NCBI RefSeq assembly: GCF_005405005.1
Contig: NZ_BJDH01000002.1
Location: 1-64,000, forward strand
Origin: Lactiplantibacillus daoliensis
Lineage (GTDB): Bacteria > Bacillota > Bacilli > Lactobacillales > Lactobacillaceae
Length of the DNA stretch: 64,000 nt
Reading direction: 5' to 3'
Below the pieces are notes generated by a model that was not told the DNA's origin, made no database searches, and saw nothing but the letters and a program-made list of their open reading frames with translations. This document shows, one piece after another, positions 42,211 through 49,712 of this stretch (position 1 is the first letter of the stretch; each line of letters opens with the position of its first letter). A program made the position numbers and the translations under genes.

Positions 42211-43305
42211 TCAAAAAAAATAGAAATGGTATGGAATAAAAATTTGAATTCCCGCATGATTGAAAAAAAAATAGGCTATAATCATTGTAAATCCAGTAAA
42301 CATATAAAGTACTGTATTACCACGGAAAATTCGAATAAACAATAATGGTACGATCAATATTTCTAAAGTATTTAATGCTGTCGACGTTCGCCCGGCCGCA
42401 ATTGGTATGCTACTAAGCAAAATTAAAACTAACGTTCCAATCATATAAAATATACTAATTGATTGTGTATATTCCAAACTCAAACCACTACCTTCATCAA
42501 TCCCAACTTTTTTTATTCTGGGTGCTAATCTAAAAAAGTACATGACACTCATAAAGCCTATTAACAGTTGCAATAATATTACCGGATTTACAGCGGGCAC
42601 TGTGACAACACCAGTATCTAATAAATAGGCTGAGTATTCACCAAATAATGCAGCGTGGGATTGCAATACGCCACTAAAAAATTTTGAAAAAACGAACGCT
42701 AGTGTGATCAGAAATGAATACGTTACAATTGTCACATGACGTCGTAATATCACATACAGCAGATATGTAGGAATCAATACTAACGCAACTCGTTGAAATA
42801 GACTGGCAATAATAATAAGGAATACAAACCGCCAAATCCGATTAGCAATTATCGCACGAATTGCAAACAAACAGATAATCACCGAAAGTGAGGCACGTAT
42901 TTGGCCAAAATCTCGCGTAAGATAAAATCTAGCGGTATAGTACAATAATGCTAGAGAAGCGACATGCGGTCGTTTAAGTTGGCACAGAAAAAGAACAAGC
43001 AACCCCATCGTAATCAACGAATACACCATCAAAAACATGTTAAAGCTGATTCCCAATGACACAGCAAACCAATTCAATAATAAATATCCAATTTCAAACC
43101 GTTCGATTAAAAAAATATCAACGCCACTCTGAACCGCATTGAAAACGTTTTGATATGCGAGATAGTCGAAACCAACGTCGGCTCTTCCACCGGCAACAAT
43201 TGCCAAGATCACTCCCGCAAAGATAATTGGAATATTTGAATTAAAATACCAGCTCAAACTCACTAACAATCCCACTGTTAGAAATATTAAGATGTAGAAT
43301 TGCAT
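42211..43305 (-). CDS. EpsG-type polysaccharide polymerase (Wzy)
   Basis: 364 residues from ATG 43305, which overlaps the TAA stop of the glycosyltransferase (TAATG) and has GGGGAAAG upstream. It is strongly hydrophobic with about ten membrane helices and the family stretch VAGGRADVGFDYLAYQNVF near residue 40 and KRPHVASLALLYYTARFYLTRDFGQIRASLS, where the conserved Arg residues are typical of EpsG/Wzy proteins. It would join repeat units at the outer face of the membrane. Confidence 0.78.
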   Translation of the reverse strand: MQFYILIFLTVGLLVSLSWYFNSNIPIIFAGVILAIVAGGRADVGFDYLAYQNVFNAVQSGVDIFLIERFEIGYLLLNWFAVSLGISFNMFLMVYSLITMGLLVLFLCQLKRPHVASLALLYYTARFYLTRDFGQIRASLSVIICLFAIRAIIANRIWRFVFLIIIASLFQRVALVLIPTYLLYVILRRHVTIVTYSFLITLAFVFSKFFSGVLQSHAALFGEYSAYLLDTGVVTVPAVNPVILLQLLIGFMSVMYFFRLAPRIKKVGIDEGSGLSLEYTQSISIFYMIGTLVLILLSSIPIAAGRTSTALNTLEILIVPLLFIRIFRGNTVLYMFTGFTMIIAYFFFNHAGIQIFIPYHFYFF

Positions 43306-44135
43306 TACAACTTTCCCCTTCTCAAAAATTTTTTGTACATGGCTTTCCGTACCCACTTTGGACTACAGATTGTTGCAATGCTACCCACTAATACGACCAT
43401 TAATGATCTAAAATCAATTAAATCTTCTCGATAAAACATCTGATGAGCAACAAAACTTTTTCTCAGATATTTAATCCCCCCGCGTCGATTCTGTAGACTC
43501 TTCACACGAGCTGCGACTAGTACTTCCGGCACATTACGTAAAACTTTCCCACTATCCTTTAGTGCTCGCAACCATAAGTCATAATCTTCAAAACCCGGAA
43601 TATTTCGATAACCACCAATTTTCTCGACATAGTCCTTCTCAAACAGAATCGTCATATGATTCATTGGATTACGCCTACGTGAGAAAGCACAAATTCCAGA
43701 CGGTGCAAGTGGAACCTTACGGTAACTAATCACCTGATCCCAACTTTTATCAAACTCTTGAATTTGTCCACCTATAATTTTAGCTTCTGGATAATTAGCG
43801 TAACTTGCTAATTGAATTTCAAAACGATTTTTCAAACAATGATCATCACTATCCATCCTAGCAACCAGTGAACATTGACACCGTCGCAACCCTTCGTTTA
43901 AAGCTGGTCCCAAATTGACTTGCTGAGTAAGTGACACACAATCGATTTTTACTTTATGCTCAAATGCCCGCTTAAAATTCGTTAACACTTTTTCCAGTTC
44001 CGGCGTCAAAAAGCCATCTTTCACGATAACAATCTGCTTTGGTAATATAGACTGCTCACAAATACTCAATAGTGATTCTTCAAAATAATCAGCCTGTTCA
44101 CCTGCATACACAGACATCAAAACAGAAACATTCAT
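43305..44135 (-). CDS. Glycosyltransferase family 2
   Basis: 276 residues from ATG 44135 (ATGA overlap with the sugar transferase stop). GT-A fold: NVSVLMSVYAGEQADYFEESLLSIC start, LGPALNEGLRRCQCSLVARMDSDDHCLKNRFE with the DxDD metal site (about residues 82-86), and GGYRNIPGFEDYDLWLR (ED catalytic base region). Product is a glycosidic bond in the repeat unit; donor unknown. Confidence 0.9.
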   Translation of the reverse strand: MNVSVLMSVYAGEQADYFEESLLSICEQSILPKQIVIVKDGFLTPELEKVLTNFKRAFEHKVKIDCVSLTQQVNLGPALNEGLRRCQCSLVARMDSDDHCLKNRFEIQLASYANYPEAKIIGGQIQEFDKSWDQVISYRKVPLAPSGICAFSRRRNPMNHMTILFEKDYVEKIGGYRNIPGFEDYDLWLRALKDSGKVLRNVPEVLVAARVKSLQNRRGGIKYLRKSFVAHQMFYREDLIDFRSLMVVLVGSIATICSPKWVRKAMYKKFLRRGKL

Positions 44136-44806
44136 CTGGCACCGTCCCCAGTAAAGATAATCTTCACCGTGCCCAAAAGAATACGCAAATCTAACCATAA
44201 TGAAAAATTTTCAATATAATAATTATCAAGTTTACATTTTTGTTCCGGCGTACTGTCATAACCACCATTAATTTGAGCATATCCCGTAATTCCTGGAACG
44301 ATCCGTAAGCGCTTGGGAAAATCTTCGTTTGTGTCACTAAATCTTTCAGTTAATGTTGGTCGTTCCGGACGTGGGCCAACCAAACTCATCTCGCCTCTTA
44401 ATACATTCCAAAATTGTGGTAGTTCGTCAATTCGAGTCTTCCGCATAAATTTTCCAATTTTGGTGATACGAGTATCATTTTTTTTGGCCCAGATCACGCC
44501 AGTCTCTGCCTCTGCATTTTGACACATAGATCGTAGTTTGATTACCATAAATGGACGCCCCATACGACCTACCCGTTCTTGTTTATAAAATGCCGACCCC
44601 TTTGAAGTTAGCTTAACTAGTATTGCAAATACCATGATAATCGGAACGCTAATTAATCCACCCAAAATACCGATTAACAGATCAAGACTACGTTTAATAA
44701 TTAATTTCGTTCCAGTAACAGGAGTCCCTATTTTAAACATAAACTGATACTGTTTATTCGAAGTGCTAATCTCATTAGTTGACTGACTAATTTCTATTCG
44801 TTTCAT
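44132..44806 (-). CDS. Undecaprenyl-phosphate sugar-1-phosphate transferase (priming enzyme)
   Basis: A 224-residue PglC/WbaP-core transferase: one membrane re-entrant helix (KRSLDLLIGILGGLISVPIIMVFAILVKL, residues ~38-66), then FYKQERVGRMGRPFMVIKLRSM, DELPQFWNVLRGEMSLVGPRPERP and GYAQINGGYDSTPEQK. It places the first sugar phosphate on undecaprenyl phosphate, starting each repeat unit. Which sugar is not certain (Gal, Glc or GlcNAc/diNAcBac derivative). Overlaps the epimerase gene by 20 bp. Confidence 0.93.
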   Translation of the reverse strand: MKRIEISQSTNEISTSNKQYQFMFKIGTPVTGTKLIIKRSLDLLIGILGGLISVPIIMVFAILVKLTSKGSAFYKQERVGRMGRPFMVIKLRSMCQNAEAETGVIWAKKNDTRITKIGKFMRKTRIDELPQFWNVLRGEMSLVGPRPERPTLTERFSDTNEDFPKRLRIVPGITGYAQINGGYDSTPEQKCKLDNYYIENFSLWLDLRILLGTVKIIFTGDGAR

Positions 44807-45731
44807 GATTTCCCCCTTCCCAATACTGGGTTAAGCCTCTTTCTAAGGGCCAATGTGTTTTATACCCCAAGTCGGCTAACTTACTTATATTTGCCACCGA
44901 TCGAGTCACTTCTCCGACACGACCACCAGTACAACTTACTTTTAACTTACAGCCAGTAATTCGCTCATATGTTGTCATAATTGTTTGTAAACTTAATTCG
45001 AGACCATTCGCAACATTGAAAACCTCGTGGGAAGTCTCTTTCTCACTGATTAGCCATAATGCCTGAATCACGTCTTCAACATACACAAAGTCTCTAGTCT
45101 GCTTTCCATCACCATACAAAGTAAACTGTTCATCTCGTTTCAAACAATTTGTTAAAATTGACAAGACGCCTGAATACGGTGAACTTGGGTTTTGTCTTGG
45201 ACCATAGACATTGAAAAAACGAACACAAACCGTCGGTAAACCATACAATTCCCCGTATGTTAGCACGTAACGCTCTGTAGCATACTTGTCAATTGCATAC
45301 GGTGATAACGGATCAACTCGTGAGTCCTCTCGCTTTGGTAATTCAGACAAATTTCCATACACCGCTGCAGATGAAGTAAACAGAAATTTTTTGATAGATA
45401 AATTTGAACATCTAATAAACTCAAGCATTTTCAGTACAGCGTTATGGTTTATTTCATGTGTTTCTTCAGGACGTTCAATCGAATCTGCGACACTAGCCAC
45501 AGCTGCTAAATAATAAATATAATCAAACCTTTCTCGCAACAATAAGCCCCTCATAAAGTCCTGATTACGCACATCTTCAACGTATAATTTTACGATGTCT
45601 ATATTCTCTATATTGTCTATCTTTCCCATCGACAAATCATCAACAACAATTACCTCAAACCCCTGTTTCACAAGATAATCTACTAAATGTGAACCAATAA
45701 ATCCTGCCCCGCCAGTTACTAATGCCTTCAA
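44787..45731 (-). CDS. NAD-dependent sugar epimerase/dehydratase
   Basis: 314 residues from TTG 45731 with AAGGAG nine bases upstream; the extra N-terminal 27 residues of the longer frame are not conserved. Extended SDR: LVTGGAGFIGSHLVDYL (NAD site), the catalytic SSAAVYG and YAIDK (Tyr/Lys) and FNVYGPRQNPSSPYSG. Similar to UDP-glucose/GlcNAc 4-epimerases (GalE/WbpP type). It likely converts UDP-GlcNAc or UDP-Glc to the C4 epimer for the repeat unit. Confidence 0.9.
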   Translation of the reverse strand: MKALVTGGAGFIGSHLVDYLVKQGFEVIVVDDLSMGKIDNIENIDIVKLYVEDVRNQDFMRGLLLRERFDYIYYLAAVASVADSIERPEETHEINHNAVLKMLEFIRCSNLSIKKFLFTSSAAVYGNLSELPKREDSRVDPLSPYAIDKYATERYVLTYGELYGLPTVCVRFFNVYGPRQNPSSPYSGVLSILTNCLKRDEQFTLYGDGKQTRDFVYVEDVIQALWLISEKETSHEVFNVANGLELSLQTIMTTYERITGCKLKVSCTGGRVGEVTRSVANISKLADLGYKTHWPLERGLTQYWEGGNHETNRN

Positions 45732-45747
45732 TATATAACACTCCTTT

Positions 45748-46518
45748 TCAAAGAATAAATTTACGAACTTTATGTGGTATTGTAACGGGTGGCAGCGTAA
45801 TATCAGTACCATTTAATAGACAACGGGCATTATTTGAAAAAAGTTCAGGATAACTTAAATCTTGTTCCGCCAACATTTTATAAGCTTTCCTCATTACAAA
45901 ATTTCGTTTAGCAAAAACATGCGCATCAGATGCAACAACATGTACTAATCCACAACTAACTAATTCGATTGCAGTTTTCTGAACACGTTTTCCAAATATT
46001 CCCACTAGACTAGTTGCTGTAACTTGTGATATGCTCCCTTGCTCAGTCAGATCATACAAGATTTTCGGATTTGCCATGATTTGCTCATTCCGCTCAGGAT
46101 GCGCAATCACTGGTGTAATTCCTTCACATAGCAATTGGAATATGACTTCATCTAAATACCTTGGCACCATCTCATGTGGTAGTTCTAGCAATAAATATTT
46201 TCGACCTTCATCAATCCCTAGCAAATCATCAATATTTACCATAATTTCACCATTTAGATGAACCTCTTGACCCGGAAAAACCCGCAAGTGAATCCCCAAT
46301 CGATCCAGTTCTGCTTGAAAAGTGGTCACAGCCAGCCTAACTTTCGAAGCGTGATTCACGTAATGCCGGTCTAAATGATGTGGTGTTGCTAAAATATAAC
46401 CGACGCCATCCGCTACCGCCGCCTTGGCCATTTTAATTGATGCGTCTAACGATGGTGAACCATCATCTAGTCCAGGCAAAATGTGACAATGTAAGTCGAC
46501 TAATCGGTTAGTCCCCAT
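45748..46518 (-). CDS. Tyrosine-protein phosphatase CpsB/CapC type (PHP family)
   Basis: 256 residues from ATG 46518, which overlaps the tail of the kinase gene by 11 bp. PHP-type metal motifs: VDLHCHILPGLDDGS (residues ~7-21), ATPHHLDRHYV, PGQEVHLN, LLELPHEMVPRYL, IAHPERN and VASDAHVF. It dephosphorylates the tyrosine cluster of the partner kinase and so tunes polysaccharide synthesis. Confidence 0.92.
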   Translation of the reverse strand: MGTNRLVDLHCHILPGLDDGSPSLDASIKMAKAAVADGVGYILATPHHLDRHYVNHASKVRLAVTTFQAELDRLGIHLRVFPGQEVHLNGEIMVNIDDLLGIDEGRKYLLLELPHEMVPRYLDEVIFQLLCEGITPVIAHPERNEQIMANPKILYDLTEQGSISQVTATSLVGIFGKRVQKTAIELVSCGLVHVVASDAHVFAKRNFVMRKAYKMLAEQDLSYPELFSNNARCLLNGTDITLPPVTIPHKVRKFIL

Positions 46519-47221
46519 TTCGATAATAACCATCGTTGTAGCCATAATAGCCGTTACGCTTACCCGCTGTTATATCATTCAAAACGACTCCCAGTAAATT
46601 CGCATGTGACCGTTTTAACGCGTCGACTGCCCCCCGGACCGCTGTCTTTTGGGCAACATTCTCCCGTACCACGAGCACTGTACCATCAACTTTGTTGGCC
46701 AATAGTTGTGCATCGGTAACCGGTAAGATTGGTGGCGCATCTATAATGACCAAATCAAAATTACAGCCAGTGGTACTTAAAAATTGAGCCATCGTTTTAC
46801 TAGCAAGTAATTCCGCCGGGTTGGGTGGTTTAGGGCCACTTGTCATCACATAAAGATTATCAATGGAGATATGAATGATCTCATTCACATCAACAATCTG
46901 ACGTCCCAAATATGAACTCAATCCAGCCTGGTTTGGTAGACCAAAGGTTTCATGAACAGTCGGTCGACGTAAATCTGCGTCAACTAATAATACCTTCAAC
47001 CCTTCATGGGCATATTCGACCGCCAAATTGCTGCTCACAGTTGACTTACCCTCGCCTAACATCGCTGACGTCACCATCAACGTTCGCAGCTTGTGTTCCG
47101 TTGCTGTAAAATTGATATTTGTTCTAATTGTCTTGATTTGTTCAGTAATCACCGAAGTTGGCTCAAGAACGGTCATCAATTGCACTGATGAGGTGCCAGT
47201 TATTCTTTTTTTGCTAAACAT
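46508..47221 (-). CDS. cpsD: Polysaccharide synthesis tyrosine autokinase (CpsD type)
   Basis: 237 residues from ATG 47221 (AAGGAG six bases upstream). BY-kinase with Walker A GEGKSTVSSNLA (about residues 55-66), Walker A' VLLVDADLRRPTVHETFG and Walker B LVIIDAPPILPVTDAQ. The C-terminal tail GYYGYNDGYYRNGD is the tyrosine cluster that is autophosphorylated. It works with the membrane partner encoded just upstream (10-bp gap) and the phosphatase downstream. Confidence 0.94.
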   Translation of the reverse strand: MFSKKRITGTSSVQLMTVLEPTSVITEQIKTIRTNINFTATEHKLRTLMVTSAMLGEGKSTVSSNLAVEYAHEGLKVLLVDADLRRPTVHETFGLPNQAGLSSYLGRQIVDVNEIIHISIDNLYVMTSGPKPPNPAELLASKTMAQFLSTTGCNFDLVIIDAPPILPVTDAQLLANKVDGTVLVVRENVAQKTAVRGAVDALKRSHANLLGVVLNDITAGKRNGYYGYNDGYYRNGD

Positions 47222-47231
47222 ATCAAACTCC

Positions 47232-48014
47232 TTAAACACGTTTTTCTGCAGCAGTTTCTGGGCTTTCTCCAGTGTTGTACACAGAACGTTTTCTTTGAAC
47301 TTTCTTCAACTGTTCAACAACCTGACTCTGGTGAAATTGCTGGTGGTGATTCACCTGACCCAAAACGGATAACCCCAGCTCATCCGTCAAGTAGCCCAAC
47401 CCTTGTACTCGACGATCAGTCAGTACTCTAACAGCCGCATATCCCATTCCAAACAAGAATCCCGCAATCAAACCAATCAACAAGTTTAACCCTTTTTTCG
47501 GTGAAACCGGTGATTTGCCCGGCATTGCTGGCGAAACAATCGTCACGTTATTGACCTTGATGATTCCTTTAACCTGAGTTTTAAAATCTTGTGCAATTTG
47601 ATTGGCAATTCTTGCACTATGTATCCTATTTCGATCTGTCACTTTAACAGAAAACACTTGCGAATTTTGAGTGCTTGAAACGCTGATAGCTTTTTGTAGT
47701 GCTTCTAGAGAATAAGAATAATCAAAACTTTCGTTGAGATGTTTAATGACTGGATTCAGAATCACTGGATTAGTGATTAGTTCTTTATACGTCGTAATCA
47801 TTTGCACATCAGCTTGCTGGGTCGTATATTGCGCAGCGGCATTTTCACTGCGACGACTCACTAGAATTTGAACATTTGACTGGTACCTTGGCCTCATAAT
47901 TTTAAAAGTAATGCCAGCCGCGACCAGAATACCGACAAAGGTACAAACGACAATTGATAACCAATATTTACGAACCAACTTAATCAAAAAGTCTAAATTT
48001 ACAGCTTGATCCAT
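47232..48014 (-). CDS. Chain-length regulator / kinase activator (Wzz/CpsC family)
   Basis: 260 residues with two membrane helices: residues ~17-40 (YWLSIVVCTFVGILVAAGITF) and ~178-198 (NLLIGLIAGFLFGMGYAAV), enclosing an external loop. A Pro-rich PGKSPVSPKKGL segment precedes the second helix, as in Wzz. It sets the length of polymer chains and activates the tyrosine kinase encoded next. First gene of the operon; GGAGAG precedes the ATG. Confidence 0.9.
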   Translation of the reverse strand: MDQAVNLDFLIKLVRKYWLSIVVCTFVGILVAAGITFKIMRPRYQSNVQILVSRRSENAAAQYTTQQADVQMITTYKELITNPVILNPVIKHLNESFDYSYSLEALQKAISVSSTQNSQVFSVKVTDRNRIHSARIANQIAQDFKTQVKGIIKVNNVTIVSPAMPGKSPVSPKKGLNLLIGLIAGFLFGMGYAAVRVLTDRRVQGLGYLTDELGLSVLGQVNHHQQFHQSQVVEQLKKVQRKRSVYNTGESPETAAEKRV

Positions 48015-48534
48015 TATTCACTCTCCGTTAGTATCGTCTCAATCACAACGCTTAATTTTCAATTCTTTAACATTTTCATTTATTACTTAACCAAATTTTT
48101 CCAGCTATGTCAATTTTGAGAACCGCGCCATTTCAGCATTTTTTTAATATTTTATCAACATTAGACTGTCTAAAATTGCATAAATCTAAAACAACCTTCT
48201 TTCATAATTTGATGAGTTTTCATCGCCATTATCAGCAATCTTATTTACGTCAACTTAAGGTGCTACTGATGAAATTAGCCTTAATACTGTAATAATCCTA
48301 CTGTTTTCATTAAATAATCACAGATTATCGCCCTCTACAGTGGCCAAGTACTACGCCAAAATAGTTTTCATAATCAATTCGTTTATTTTTTCAGTTTTTA
48401 TATCTGTTTGAAACACAACTACATTTCGTTATGTTTTTATAACTACTTTTCAATAGGTCTCTATTTTGGCATTGAAAAACTTTTTGCTGGTCAATATCTC
48501 TTAAGGTCATCCCGTCATAAATCGACGTGTTCGA
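48015..48534. other. AT-rich region upstream of the polysaccharide operon
   Basis: About 520 bp with no convincing gene on either strand. It has long A/T runs (e.g. 48131-48175, 48380-48480) and the probable operon promoter at 48085-48113. No tRNA, repeat or terminator is seen apart from the flanking terminator at 48535. Confidence 0.5.
48085..48113 (-). promoter_or_regulatory. Probable promoter of the polysaccharide operon
   Basis: On the minus strand a perfect TTGACA (48108-48113), 17-base spacer, and a weak TTAAGT (48085-48090); about 70 bp before ATG 48014. Confidence 0.4.
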
Positions 48535-48571
48535 TAAAAAAAGCTCTCAGACCGTTTTGGCCTGAGAGCTT
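48535..48571 (-). terminator. Terminator of the yrzB operon
   Basis: AAGCTCTCAG (48541-48550) and CTGAGAGCTT (48562-48571) pair perfectly; seven A precede on the + strand. Lies 26 bp after the yrzB stop and isolates this operon from the polysaccharide operon. Confidence 0.8.
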
Positions 48572-48596
48572 CCAGTAATATTTCACTTAAAACTAC

Positions 48597-48896
48597 TTAT
48601 TGCATCCCACTATCATCAGCTAAGAAAGTATTCAAAATTTCCTCAACCATATCCCATTCTTCATTTGATTCAATGGGCTTTAAATCGCCATTGTCTTCAT
48701 CTTCTGGGTTGAAGATATAAGCTTGAATGTCGACTTCTTCATCTTCTGCTGCATCAGCTGGATACAGTAAAATATATGAATGACCGAAGTCTTTTGAATC
48801 AAAGGTGAATAAAATATTGAATAATGTTTCGTTACCATCGTCATCGACTAAGGTAATTTTTTCTTCATCTTGTGGCGTATTTTGGTTTTGACTCAT
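48597..48896 (-). CDS. yrzB: DUF1292 family protein (YrzB)
   Basis: A 99-residue acidic protein with the DUF1292 core (ITLVDDDGNETLFNILFTFDSKDFGHSYILLYPAD). Function unknown. It is the third gene of the conserved ireB-ruvX-yrzB unit, 12 bp after ruvX. Confidence 0.9.
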   Translation of the reverse strand: MSQNQNTPQDEEKITLVDDDGNETLFNILFTFDSKDFGHSYILLYPADAAEDEEVDIQAYIFNPEDEDNGDLKPIESNEEWDMVEEILNTFLADDSGMQ

Positions 48897-48908
48897 GCTA
48901 ATTCCTCG

Positions 48909-49343
48909 CTATTCTTGGGTGAGTTTACCATGACGATCTAAGTAGTTTTGCAAGATTAAACTTGCTGCTAACTTATCAATCACTTTTTTGCGCTTCTTCC
49001 GTGACGTATTGGCTTCTTCAACCAGCATCCGTTCGGCCTCAACCGTCGTCAACCGTTCATCTTCAAAGTCAATCGGTAAGTGGAAACGTGCCGTTAAAAG
49101 GTCGCCGTAGTGTTGCGCGGCTTCTGCCCGCGGTCCCAATGTGTTATTCATATTCTTAGGCAATCCAAGGACAAAGCCACCAACTTCGTGTTCTTTCACG
49201 AGTTCAGCAACGCGATCTAACCCAAAGACTTCCTCATCTTCATTGATGCGAATAATTTCAACACCCTGAGCGGTCCAGCCAAAAGCATCACTAGTGGCCA
49301 CACCAACTGTTCTGGAACCAACATCTAACCCCATTAACTTCAT
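48909..49343 (-). CDS. ruvX: YqgF/RuvX family RNase-H-like nuclease
   Basis: A 144-residue RNase H-fold protein: [16 protein letters not shown] (catalytic Asp), [23 protein letters not shown] and [17 protein letters not shown]. Family members process Holliday junctions or the 5' end of pre-16S rRNA; which one is active here is not shown by sequence. Start overlaps the ireB stop (4 bp). Confidence 0.93.
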   Translation of the reverse strand: MKLMGLDVGSRTVGVATSDAFGWTAQGVEIIRINEDEEVFGLDRVAELVKEHEVGGFVLGLPKNMNNTLGPRAEAAQHYGDLLTARFHLPIDFEDERLTTVEAERMLVEEANTSRKKRKKVIDKLAASLILQNYLDRHGKLTQE

Positions 49344-49609
49344 GCATTAACATCCTTATCTGCCTTCAAGTAGGACTTGACAAGTTCTTCGATAATTTCA
49401 TCGCGTTGGTGCTTACGAATTAAATTCCGCGCATCCTTTAAACGCGGGATATACGCTGGATCTCCTGACAGCAAATAACCAACAATCTGATTGATTGGGT
49501 TATAGCCTTTTTCTTGTAACGCTTCATAAACCGTCGTTAACGTGTCATGAACATCCTTGTTACCTTCATTATCGAAGTTGAAATACATTGTTTTATCTAA
49601 CGAACTCAT
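49340..49609 (-). CDS. ireB: IreB family regulatory phosphoprotein (UPF0297)
   Basis: 89 residues from ATG 49609 (GGAGG eight bases before); the GTG nine bases earlier falls in that site. [13 protein letters not shown] with the N-terminal Thr cluster phosphorylated by the Ser/Thr kinase IreK in enterococci, then [31 protein letters not shown]. First gene of ireB-ruvX-yrzB. Confidence 0.92.
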   Translation of the reverse strand: MSSLDKTMYFNFDNEGNKDVHDTLTTVYEALQEKGYNPINQIVGYLLSGDPAYIPRLKDARNLIRKHQRDEIIEELVKSYLKADKDVNA

Positions 49610-49712
49610 ATAAAGCACCTCCCGCTAGTTTCCGCTTCTAGTCTATTTTACTAAATGCTTATATGAAGTACAATCAATCGACTTGGATGTAACACATTCG
49701 TAATATCCGGAA

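Noticed and set aside
48107-48292. 61-residue plus-strand frame upstream of the polysaccharide operon
   Set aside because: No ribosome site, no family resemblance, and it covers the likely operon promoter on the other strand.
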